NCBI RefSeq assembly: GCF_019393635.1
Contig: NC_057862.1
Location: 674,986,314 to 675,050,313, forward strand
Source of the DNA: Dromiciops gliroides
Taxonomy: Eukaryota; Chordata; Mammalia; Microbiotheria; Microbiotheriidae
Reading direction: 5' to 3'
DNA length: 64,000 bases
A program made the translations under genes and the position numbers. The notes beneath the pieces were generated by a model that was given only the letters and a program-made list of their open reading frames with translations, was not told the DNA's origin and made no database searches. This document shows positions 1 to 10,500 of this stretch, piece by piece (the first letter of the stretch is position 1; every line of letters begins with the position of its first letter).

Positions 1-59
1 ATGTCGATATAATTCTGTAAATTTTGCAAATCACTTTGTATACATTTTCACTTTTAAAC

Positions 60-200
60 CCTGTAAGTACTACACGTATTATCATCCCCATTTTGCAGAC
101 GAGGAAACTGAGGCTTGGCGAGGCTAAGCCATTTGCTCAGGGTCACACAGCTGGTAAAAAATAAAAGAGGCTCCTAAGTCTTCCCAACTCCAAACCCTAC
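60..200 (-). mobile_element. Old MIR-like SINE fragment
   Basis: Recognised by cagacgaggaaactgaggct and ctcagggtcacacagctggt. Confidence 0.6.
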
Positions 201-524
201 AAGCTATCCCGACACAGCCCCTTTGACCCACCTACGCTGCCAATTCCAGCCCTGAGGAGTGAGCAGAGAATAAGAGAAGGGCCTTTAGGGGCTGCCCATC
301 TTGCCCCCTCAGGAAGAATTCTTCCTCCTGCAGATGGGAACGTGGGCCCCGTCGGCACCCCTCAGGAAGCCGGGAGCATCACCAGCTTAACCACTCCTGT
401 CTCATCACCTAAAGATTTCTTTCTCAGACAGCTTTTAGAGCAGGGATTTTTTAACGTGGTGTCCCCAGGCCCCTTAAGGAGTTTCAGGGGAGTCTGGAAA
501 TTTGTTTTTCTAAAAAATATTTTG

Positions 525-672
525 GGGGCAGCTAGGTGGCGCAGTGGAATAAGCACCGGCCCTAGATTCAGGAGGACCTGAGTTCAAATCCGGCCTCAGA
601 CACTTGACACTTACTAGCTGTGTGACTCTGGGCAAGTCACTTAACCTCCATTGCCCTGCCAAAAAAAAAAAA
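525..672 (+). mobile_element. tRNA-type CORE-SINE (WALLSI-like), full length
   Basis: Reference description for the family in this window: a head ggggcagctaggtggcgcag with a pol III A-box-like segment, a B-box-like gagttcaaatcc, a CORE segment tagctgtgtgaccctgggca, then cacttaacc, and an A-rich tail. This copy has all parts and a 12-A tail. Confidence 0.93.
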
Positions 673-1011
673 TTTTTTGATAGTTATTTCCATATAACTG
701 ATTTCCTCCGTCCTGTGCATTTTAAAACAAGATTATGAGCATGGGTTCAGAGGTTCCACCATTGCTAAAGGGTCCAGTACACAAGACAGGTTAGGAATCC
801 TTGCTTTGGAAAAAAGCTAGGGCCACGTTCCCTGCCCACCCCTGTCCACCCCTGTCCGAGGCAGTGGAAAGGAAGAAGCCTGGGACTTGGCCTCAGATCC
901 CACTCTCCGGCTTATCCGAGTCTCAGGATTGGAAGGGAAGGGACCGCTGCAGAAGCCACTTACTTCCAGTTTCTCCTGCCCTGAAGAACTGTCCAGGATG
1001 GGTGCGGTAGT

Positions 1012-1400
1012 GTGGTTTGGAGGCAGAGGGCTGGACCAAATGACCTCTGATCCCTTTCAAACCAGTCACAGAAACTCAGAGTTGGAAGGAACCTCAGAGG
1101 CCACCCAGTCCAACCAACACTTGACCAGGAATCCTCTCTCCATGCACGGGAGCAGCCGTCATCCAGTGCGTACCTGAAGACTTCCGGGAAGGAGCCCTGG
1201 ATGACCCACTGCACTTTTAGATGAGAACTGACAGCCCTGTCACACCTTAATCTGCCTCTTTGTGATTTCCACCCTTGACTCTGGCTCTGATCCCTGGGGA
1301 CAAGCACAGCAGCTCTATTGTCTTTTCCTCATATATTTGAAGATGGCTATGTGTGCCCCCGCCCCATGTCTTCTGCTCATCAGGCTGAACATTCCTAGTT
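1012..1400. repeat. Dispersed repeat, copy 1 of 2 (unclassified)
   Basis: Shares with 17660-18010 a long stretch beginning gtttggaggcagagggctgg, through aaatgacctctgatcccttt and gttggaaggaacctcagagg. A gene-derived origin is not evident. Confidence 0.6.
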
Positions 1401-1824
1401 CCTGAATCTTCATAGGGCCTCCAGGCCCTTCACCTTTGAGGCCTTAGACATATTCAGCCTCACTCCGCCCCGCTCCCCCCCTTGGGGCCAGTAAGGATGG
1501 AGGTGGCTCTCCCTCCCAAATATCTCTTCCCATGAGCCTATCTCAGTCTCTGAAATCCCACCATTTTAACTTCATTCCTGTGTTAAGCCCTGCCCTCCCA
1601 GGGTCTTCTTATGAAATTCAACCATCCACCAGTGGGGGGACACATTCGGTGCCTAACAACGTGGGACTGCGCTCATCTGAGCTCTTCTTCCGGATGGAGG
1701 CTGGGGACAGAAAGTAAGAAGGTTCCTGGGGTCACAGATTTAGAGTTGGGGGGCTCTGTGAGGTCATCAAGCCCACCCCCACCCCATTCTATACAGAGGA
1801 AGAAACTGGCCCTAGGGGAGCCCT

Positions 1825-1990
1825 AAGTGTAAGATGAAAAAGCCCGGATTTGGAACCAAAGGCTCTGGGTTCGAATCCCAGCTCTGCTTTAATACCTGGG
1901 CAAGTCACCCCCTCTGGGGTCTGTAAAATGGAAGGCTTGGCTGGGCTGGCCTTTAAGATGCCTTCCAGTTTGAAATCTGAGATCGCTCTT
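1825..1990 (+). mobile_element. Old MIR/THER1-like SINE
   Basis: Has gggttcgaatcccagctctg, acctgggcaagtcacc, ctgtaaaatggaaggcttgg and a gatgccttccagtttgaaat end, the layout of THER1-type elements. Confidence 0.65.
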
Positions 1991-2819
1991 GAAGGCATCG
2001 GTCCCCCAAACCTCTCCTGGGGAGATGGAGGAAAGGTTCTTTCCATTTTCACAGACAGGACTAAAGAATTTAGAGCTGAAGGGAACTTCAACAGCCGCGG
2101 AGTCCAACCCCCGTATTTTACACACGAGGAAACTGAGGCCCGGCAGAACCGGGGTCCAAATTCGGAATCCTGCCCGCGGAGGGCCAGACTTACACAGAGA
2201 AGAGGCTCGGGCCGCGGGGAGGGCTGTGAACTGTGAGGGGCCAGGCAGGGTGGGTGAGTGCCCCTGGGCCAGTCCTTTTCTCCCCGCAGCCCTGGGCAAG
2301 GACCAAGATGGGTGGGCTCCTGGGAGCTCGTGCCCAGTGTCACACCTCGCACCTTCCATCCCACGGCCGCCCCCGCGCTGGCCGGGACCCCTCCCTCCCC
2401 CTCCCGTGCGGTCCTTTAAACCCCAGGAGACGGGAGTCGAAGGCACCCAGTCCGACCTCCTCCTCAGTAATGAGGACGCGGATAGACTGGCCCGAGCGGC
2501 GACCGCATTATGTAAGGCAGGCCATCCGCCCGCGCCTCTGGTCGGGACAACAAGGAGTTAACTGCGTGCGTCACCAGTGGCGTCACCAGTTACCAAGGAG
2601 CTTTGGCATCTGGTTTTTGCAGCCCCCAGACCCCAGGGATGGACGCCCTGGGGAGCCACAGATGCCAAGTCCTAGGTCAGGAGGGCCCCTTCCCCCCTCC
2701 GCTGACCCCCTCCTCCGTCAAGAAGCTTCTAGAAATTCAGATTGGCAAAGGGCGGAGGTTCTCGGATTTCTGAAGCCTTTCCCCCTCCATCCCCCTCTAC
2801 TTCCCCACCCCAGGCAATG

Positions 2820-3870
2820 TGACTTACCCTAGCAGGAGCCCCCTCAGAGCTGGGATCCAAGCCCCTTCCCCGATTCCCCCGGCGGCAGCGTGGAGAAAGC
2901 AGCAGGAGGGTGGGGGTGGGGCAGGAGAGACCACCGAAATCCAAGGCGAGGATGATGGAAGGGAGGAGGGGAGGAGGGTGAAGAGACAGAGGGAGCGAGG
3001 CAGGGAAGCCCCCCCCCCCCCAGACGGAGGCCAGGAAGGGAGACAGGTGAGGCAGCATGCAGATGCTAGGGGGACAATGAATGAACAGACTGGGGAAAGG
3101 GTCAGCAGCGGAGAGAGGGAAGGAAAGAAGGGAAGAAAAAAGGGAGGATGGAGAGGAGGAGGAAAGAAGGGAGGGAGTAGGGAAGGAGCCGGGAGCGAGG
3201 CCCACGAGGCCGAGCCCGGAGGGGAGAGGGCGGCAGAGCAGGACCCGGAGCCAAGGCAGGGAGATGCCGATGGAGAGGAAGCAGCGAGGAAAAGGGGAGG
3301 CGAAGGGAAGAGAGCTGGACAGAGAGGGGGCGGAGGCAGCGCTTGACTGCGGGCCAGGGGCGGGGGGCTGCCGTCACTCAGGCGGGCAGCCCCGCTCATT
3401 GGCCCGGGCCGGCGCCTGCCCCCTGCCCGCGAGGGGGGGGAGCGGGGGAGGCTCCGGCCCCGCCCCGCCCCGCCCCGCATCCAGGCGGAGCGCAGCCTCC
3501 CGCAGTGCGGGCCAGCCTCGCTTTCCGCAGCCTCGCGGGGGCAGCCGCGGGATGCTCGCAGAGTGGAGGGCTGCCTCGCAGTCCGGGCGTCCCAGGGCTG
3601 GGGCCGGCCGAGCCTCACTTAGGGGACCCCGCAGGGAATTCCTTTGTAATGCGAACCGCACCCAGTCCCTCCTCCTCTGCAGTCCGGCCACCCACCAGCT
3701 CCAGGAATCCAGCCCCGCCCCGCTCCCCCCACCTTCCGTCAGGGCCCCCAGGAGGGCGGGGCCTCCCTCGACATGCAACAGGGGGTGGGCTGGACACTGC
3801 CCGGTCCGGGGATCTCGGCTCTAGAAGAGAGGCGGGAGGCCTTGGCCTACGAAGGTGCGAGGAGAGGGGG
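2820..3870. promoter_or_regulatory. CpG island, promoter of an unidentified gene
   Basis: G+C- and CpG-rich, with GC boxes (ccccgccccgccccgcccc near 3460), an inverted CCAAT (ctcATTGGccc, about 3398) and a strong minus-strand donor, GCTAGG|gtaagt, ending at 2828. That suggests a minus-strand first exon whose gene continues off the left edge. In human the gene after MAVS is PANK2, same orientation, so this could be its promoter, but no frame here resembles the PANK2 N-terminus. A plus-strand donor (gacag|gtgagg, 3046) is also possible. The plus strand is almost pure purine over roughly 2890-3340. Confidence 0.5.
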
Positions 3871-4439
3871 GCAGTGGGGGGCCCCGCCTGCTTTCTCTAG
3901 CGTGCCGCAGCACCCCCTCTTCCCTGACGCATGGACAGGGTTCAGAAACAGCAACAAAAGCAACCCTGCCGCCCCCTCCCCGCCCAAAACCCTCGTGGCC
4001 TTTTCGGAGGTTGGGGGGGGCGTGTGGGGGAGGCCGGGCTGAGGTCCTAGACTGGACCCTCAGAGCCTGGCTTCTTGGGAACACTTTCCTGGGCGATAAT
4101 AAGCTTTTTCCGGAGTTGAAGGGGGATGCATGGACATGGAAATGGAGGGAATGCTGGGTGCTGAGGATGAGTGTGAAGACAGGATGGATGAAGGGGAGAA
4201 GGAATCCGCATTTATGGAATGCCCAGTGTGCCAGGCACTGGTGCCTAGGGCGGGCTTGACATCTCTCACGCGAGGTGACTGAGAATGGGGAGGAACATGA
4301 GCGCTGCAAAGCAACTCCCGATTCTCGGATCTGGGATGCGGGAGCTGAGGCACAGATAAGCCGGACTAAGGCACAAAGACGGGGTTTGACTCTGGGTCGT
4401 GACTCCAAAGCCATCTGCTTCCACTAAATGTCCTCACCC

Positions 4440-4550
4440 CGTGCGGTACTGTGGGAAGAGCGTTTGGTGTGACCATGGCTAAGTCACTGCACTGCTGTGC
4501 CTCAGTTTCTTCATTTGTAAAATGGGAAGGCAGGCCCAGAGAATATCCTG
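4440..4550 (+). mobile_element. Old MIR-like SINE fragment
   Basis: gaccatggctaagtcactgc followed by gcctcagtttcttcatttgt and aaaatgggaagg. Confidence 0.6.
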
Positions 4551-4876
4551 AGGATCCATCCATGCCATAACCTAGGCCTCAACTCCTAATGGAGACAGGG
4601 ATCAAAGGACCAGACCACCCCCTTGCTGTTTCTGTGGAAGTCTCTGGTGGCTCAGAACTCAAGGCTGATGCAAGTGTAGGAAGTGAGGGGATAAAGAAGC
4701 TCTCCAAAGTGGGCGCTGATAACGCCCACCCTCTCCTTCCAGGGGCCTCTGTAGGCCTTGTCCATCTGCAGCCTTCAGGAAGGGCTGTGCCTAACTCACC
4801 CCGCCCCCTCCCCAGGGGGTGTGAGGTCCTGGCAGCCAGTGAGTGTCACCCCTTGCTGTCAATTTCTCCAAACAGC

Positions 4877-4882
4877 TTTATT
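4877..4882 (-). promoter_or_regulatory. MAVS: Candidate MAVS poly(A) signal AATAAA
   Basis: On the minus strand the context is tatctacAATAAAgctgtttgg, followed within 30 bases by a likely cleavage region and then TG-rich sequence. It is the first canonical hexamer I find downstream of the MAVS stop. Confidence 0.5.
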
Positions 4883-5854
4883 GTAGATACTGAGCAATCA
4901 CAGGGTTGGGGGGGGGGAGGGGGCGATGGTGGGCTCAAGGTCACCCAACTCTTCTCGGCCCAACCTCTCCACCAAATGTGTGGGGAAATGGACCCAGAAG
5001 AGCAGGGTCCTGGGATAAGGTGCCAGGTGTCTGTGGCACGGACACAAGCCAATGCTGCCAACAACCTCCCCTAAAGGTACTGGATTTAAGTGCGTTGTAG
5101 GGGAAGGACAGAAGACTGGGGACAGCTAACTGGCCCGCGAAGCCAGCCAAAGGAGCGCGCCCGACCCAGGGCGTCCCCTCGGGTGGGCTGGAGCAAGCAC
5201 GCCCAACTCCACAGTGACTGGGGGAGGGTCTGTAAGGGGGCTGCAGCTGGGGGGCGGGGGCAGCTCAGGAAGACAACAGGGACCCTCCTCCCAAGGCCCA
5301 GCTTTCCTCTCTGTCCTCCCCCTCCAGAGTGGTTTTTCACCCCCTCAAAATAGGGTCGTGCCTTCATTTCTCTACCAGTGAGCACCAGTGGGGAGTGACC
5401 CGGCCCCTGCTCTGGAGGGACTGTCTGATCGGATAAAAGGCACACACATGCCAGCCAGGGCTCAGTGTGCCCGGCTCAAGGCTGACTTCCTGGAAGGAGC
5501 AAGTATGGCGCAAGGCCTTAGAGCCAGCCCGAGGGCAGGGACTGGCTTTGTCTGGACCCTCCAACTCCAGTCCTCACTGCCCCCATGGCCTTGGGCGTCC
5601 TGGACCTGGTGGTTCCGTCCCATGGAGGTTAGAGCTAAGATGTGATGGGTCAGAGGCAGGGGAGATAGTTCAGTGGGACCCCTGGAACCCTCCTAGGAGA
5701 GGGTGCTGGCTCTCAATGCCAGATTAGCTGGATCGGATCCCACAGGCGCCAGGGCTGTGGCCACCTGGGGGAGGCGGGGGGCAATGACATCAGAGGCTCT
5801 GAGTGCCCTGGCATGGGCTGGAGGCCAGCTAACCCCTGCTTGGGTCCCAAGCCA

Positions 5855-5985
5855 CCCCAATTTGATATCTGAAGAAACTGAGGCTCAGAGGAAGGCCTGC
5901 TCAAGGAGACAGAAAAGCAGCTGAGCCAGGATTTGAACCCAAGACTTCTCATTCCCTATCCAATGGCCTTTCTACCACGTGTCAG
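5855..5985 (-). mobile_element. Old MIR-like SINE fragment in the MAVS 3' UTR
   Basis: Reverse copy: gaagaaactgaggctcagag and gccaggatttgaacccaaga. Confidence 0.6.
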
Positions 5986-7036
5986 CGGCAATGGGACAAG
6001 GAAGAGAGGAAGATGGGCACAAACCACTTATGAATGAATGGGATGGTGAGGAGTTGGTGATGACATGGAGTGGGGGAAAGAGCCGGATGACGCCCGGGTT
6101 TGGGCCTTGTGAAGCTTAGGCAGATGCCAGCCTGAAAGCAGCCGCAGAGAAAGCCCCACGGCCCGAGGCCAGCTCCGAGGCTGGGCTCCCACCCTGGCCA
6201 CATGAGGCCGCCTCGGGAAGGCACAGGGAGAGGGGCTGGGCCCCCTCAGCTTCACTGTTGGCCGGGGCCCGTGCACAGGCTTGACAACTCGGCCAAGGCC
6301 TGACACATTCTCTGCTTCCCATGAGCCTATTCTCAGGAACAGGATCTACCCGCTCTTGCTTCCTCGGCAGGCCTAGCACAGGGGGTCTTAACAGAGCGCG
6401 GGGTGGGGAGGAGGTGGCCGCAGAGGGCCTCACAGATCCGCTTAGGAGACAGTGATTCGGACTGTGCTGAGACACCTTCGGTGCCAGGCAAGTCACTACC
6501 TCCCAAGGCAGCCCATGGCTCTGAGGGCTGTACTGGGTCCATCTACAAGAACCCCAGGCCTGAGATGAGGTCATCCCATCTGCCTCCTCCACTAGTCGGG
6601 GACGGAGCTGGATAAATGAGTGGTTAGAGCTTGACATTGACAGGCTTCCTAAATCCCTGTCTCCCTAAATTGTGTCCGTCCCAGGACCAGGGGAGAGCGG
6701 GGCTGCTGCCCGCTGCCCATCCCTACCGCAGAAGCTACAACTCGGCACAAAGCACGTGGAGAGGGACAAGGGGAGGGGATGCAGACTGTGTTCAGAGCTC
6801 TCCAGGCCTGGGGCCCTTACCTGGCCTCTCATCTGACCCCCTCCTTACCGAGGAGGTCCGTGGGCATCCCGGCCCTAGGGGCCAGCTCCACCAGAGGACC
6901 CCACAAACACAGGAGGCCTCTCTCCACAACGCAGCCTACACCTACTCCTCTTCCCTGCCCCCAGATGGGGGGCTGCCAACAAGCCGTGACACTGGAGGGG
7001 GAGGGAGGGAGGGAGGGAGGGGTCCCGTTAGACCCC

Positions 7037-7555
7037 TTATTTTTGGCCGCGCTTGTAAATGACGGCCAAGGCCACAGAAAAGAGCACCACGGCCACAGTG
7101 GACCCCAGCCACACACCCCAGGAGCCGTCGCCAGCGGGAACCCTTCCAGGCTGGGCCGCAGGGCTGGGTGTCTGGGCCGATGCAGGGCTGCTTCCCAGGA
7201 GGTCCTCGCTGGGCCTCTCATGAACACGGACCTCAAAGGTCCCCAAGGAGGGGCTCTCTGAGCCCCCGGGCTGGCCGAGGGGACCACGGCAAGGCACAGT
7301 GTGGATCGACAAGTAGTCGTTCTCCTCCGGGAGATTCTCAGAACTGATGTGGAGGGACCCCACGCTCCCGGAGGGGTTGCTGATGATCAGGCGATCTGAG
7401 CCGCCGGAGTAGGGCTCCCCATCATGTGACTGAAGCACCCCGGGCTTGCTTATCTCCACCTCTTCCACATGGGGAGGGGGTGCCTGCCCTGAGGGAGCTG
7501 GCCCAGGGGACACCTGGGGAGGTGGAGCAGGGTGGGGAGAGCCGGCTGGCCGCAC
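7037..7555 (-). CDS. MAVS: MAVS exon 7: signalling motifs and membrane anchor
   Basis: The acceptor ttttcctgcag|GTGCGG lies at 7556-7557; the frame runs 172 codons to TAA at 7039-7037. It carries EISKPGVLQSHDGEPYSG (human ELSKPGVLASQVDSPFSG), then RLIIS, SLHIS and PEENDY, and ends in the hydrophobic anchor WLGSTVAVVLFSVALAVIY with a short basic tail. The serine-bearing LxIS motif is where TBK1-phosphorylated human MAVS recruits IRF3; PEENDY matches human PEENEY, the TRAF6-binding site. Confidence 0.96.
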   Translation of the reverse strand: MRPAGSPHPAPPPQVSPGPAPSGQAPPPHVEEVEISKPGVLQSHDGEPYSGGSDRLIISNPSGSVGSLHISSENLPEENDYLSIHTVPCRGPLGQPGGSESPSLGTFEVRVHERPSEDLLGSSPASAQTPSPAAQPGRVPAGDGSWGVWLGSTVAVVLFSVALAVIYKRGQK

Positions 7556-10500
7556 CTGCAGGAAAACAGAATCTGGGCTGTCAGTGGGATGCCGGGCTGG
7601 GCATCGCCTAATGGGGGGGGGCTTGGAGGGCCCCCCTAACTAACCCAGCCTCCAGCCTGTCATCAGACCCTCTTGGAAACTGTAGCAAAGTCACTGGGGG
7701 AGGGCAGGAGGACATGTGGGTGGAAACAGGAAAAGCATCCAGCCCCAGGCCCAATGGGGGTCTCTTTGGTGTATGCCCGCCCCCCGCCCCCCGCCCCTGC
7801 CCGGGCTTCTGGTACTTGGATCCTGTGCCGAAAGTCAGGAACTGGCAGGGACAAAGTCCGTCCCAGTCCTTCCTGCCCAAGACTCAGCGAGTGTGTGGGG
7901 CCACACTTGCTGAGCGCTCCCCCAAAGCTCTGCACACTTGAGGCAAAGGGGCCGTGTCGGGTCGGCAGAGGAAGGGCCAGGCCCGGGCCTGCCGCCCAAC
8001 CTTGTTGCCCAAGCCCCGGCGCCAGAATGCTGCAGGGAGCCAGGGCTCAGCCACATCCCAGCAGCGCTGACCACGGGGGAGGGGGCAGGGTTAGGAAGGG
8101 CTTAGAGAAATCCCTGAAGGACCATCCACCCTGGTGGCTCTGCAGGAGGCAGAAGTCTGGGCCCCCCCTGCCCTTCACAGATCCTTAAAGAATCCCCTGG
8201 GGCACCTGTCCCAGGGTGTTCTTATTGGTGCAGGGGGTGAGCCTACCTTTGGGGGCCCTGGGATCCTGGTGCTGGGCTCTCCACTGGCTTGGGGGGGAGG
8301 GGCAGCCGCTGTGGCACGGTGTGAGGGCGAGGAGGAGGCTCCATGTGAAGGAAGTGATGGGGCTCCAGAGGTTGGGCTCTCCTTCTTAGCGGAACGGGAC
8401 ACGAAGGAAACAGACGGAGAGATGGGGCCTCTGGGAGATGTTGGGAGAGAGGTGGCAGCTGGCGGCGGAAACACAAACGCGTGAGACTTGTGACCACGGT
8501 CAGCCTCACCTCGGCCTCTAGGCACCCCCTCCTCCTCTGGCCGGTGACCTCCCTCCCTGGACGTCACCACCATTTCCCAGCTGCCCTCTCACCCCAGAAG
8601 ATCCCTCCGCCCTCTTGCCCTTCGAGAACCCCCATTTGCACGACAGTCCCTTGAGAAATGCTCCCTGACTGGGAAGAGGATCTGGGGTGACTCCACTGGG
8701 GTGAGGGGCAGGCAGCTCACGCCCATGGTGCTGGCTTCAGAGGCCTAACCAGCCCAGCTCCTTGAGGGCTGGCCACAAGGACGGCAGACGGCCACCCCTA
8801 ATGCCACCCCCGTACTGGTCCTTACAAATGTCCACTGGCTTCGAAAGCTGTATGAGAACTTCGGAACCCGCCTGTCCGGCTCCTAACTGTGCCCGGAAGG
8901 GAATCCCTCCCAGTGACGTGCCCAGCTTGTGGTCAGCTCGAGGACCGCCCCCGGCTCTGCCCTCTGGGGCCAGCCCGCCTGTCATCCACTCCAAGATGGC
9001 TCTCATGTCCAGCACGGTGGCCAACACCTGCAACCCCTCCTACTCTTGAGCCTGGCAGTTCTGAGCTGCAGTGAGCTAAGCCGACGCCCACTGGGAATTC
9101 CAAGCCCAGCACCAATAGGTGAGCCCTTGGAGGGGAGGGAAGAGGAAGGAGGGTCTCTGAGAAGGGCTGACCAGCTTGGGTCAGAAGAGATGGCGCAGGG
9201 ACAGCTAGGTGGCACAGTGAATAGAGCACCGGCCCTGGAGTCAGGAGGACCTGAGTTCAAATCCAGCCTCAGACATGTGACACTTACTAGTTGTGTGACC
9301 CTGGGCAAGTCACTTAACCCCAACTGCCTCACTAAAAAAAAGAAAGAGAGATGGCGCAGGTTAAAGCGCCCATGCTGATCGGAATGGGAAGAGGCCTACA
9401 GGTGGCTACTGAGCTTCCAGCCTGGGGCGAGACAAGGAAGACCCAGTTTTGAAAAAACAAACCCAAAGACAGCCTTGATGTTCCCCTGGTCTTTTCTTCT
9501 GCACCCTGGCCACCCTGCCCAGACGCCGCCGAGCAGAGGCAGATGGGATGCTTTGCAAGCTTCTTGCCACCTCCCAGTGCTGACTCGGGCTGAGTTTATA
9601 ATTCACTAAAACTTCCCTGTTGTTTCCACTGTCTAAGCATAACCCCACTCCCCCAACCCCCATCTCGTACTTGGAATGCTGGGCTTTCCCTCATCCCTGT
9701 TGGTCCCTGTCTTGAGGCCCCACATCATCGGTTGTGTTAGCTTTGCGTCATCACAGGTGTGCCCAAGGCACCGCTGAACATGCCGGGGTGTACTGAGTCA
9801 GGCACAGATCCTTGGGCACTCCATCGGAGATCTCCAACATCAAACCACTGACGTACAACCGTCTGTCCCGTCGTCAAAGGTGCTATCATCTAGCCCGATG
9901 CAAAGGCCATTCTCCTTGACAGAGAAACAGATGCAAAGAGTAGAGTAGTTGGGTCACCTCTCTCTCTCTCATTCCATGGGGCAGGAGCTTCATTACGCCC
10001 TCCACTTTCTTCCCTTTATTTGGACTTGACTTGTGAATCCATCAGTATAGGGAATTCCTCCTGAGGAAAGTCCATGCACCAATGTTTGGAGCTGCCTCCT
10101 CTGAAACTTATAGGCTTGCGGAGCTTCCTGGAGCACTAAGGGGTTAAGTGACTTACCCAGGATCACAGGGTACTTACGCCAGACTTGGACCGGGTCTTCC
10201 TGACCCAGAAGCTAGCTTTTCTTCACTCTGACCATCTTGTCTTTCACTTTCTTTCTTTCTTTTTTTGGTGAGGCAATTGGGTTAAGTGATTTGCCCAGGG
10301 TGACACAGCTAGTAAGTAAGTGTCAAGTGTCTGAGGCTGGATTTGAACTCAGGTACTCCTGAATCCAGGGCCAGTGCTTTATCCACTGCACCACCTAGCT
10401 GCCCCTTTGTCCTTGACTTTCTTTAGCAGTCTCAGCTCACTGGGAACTTCAGCTCTGCTATTATTGTTACGGAATTGTGCCACGCTCGTATTCTTCTTGT

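Larger units (their letters stand above)
4858..7036 (-). other. MAVS: Predicted MAVS 3' untranslated region
   Basis: From the MAVS stop down to just past an AATAAA at 4882-4877 there is no competing coding exon. The segment contains an old MIR-like SINE (about 5855-5985) and a (GGGA) tract next to the stop codon (7000-7020). A 3' UTR of over 2 kb would fit the long ones known for mammalian MAVS, but the cleavage site is inferred. Confidence 0.55.

Noticed and set aside
525-672. True tRNA genes
   Set aside because: A- and B-box-like sequences belong to tRNA-derived SINEs; no cloverleaf with intact acceptor stem was found.
2820-3620. Naming the left CpG island PANK2
   Set aside because: Only synteny supports it; no frame matches the PANK2 N-terminal or pantothenate kinase sequence.
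3081-3824. A 247-codon plus-strand frame across the CpG island, and a 264-codon frame opposite
   Set aside because: GC-rich DNA is open by chance on both strands; composition is repetitive and no domain is recognised.
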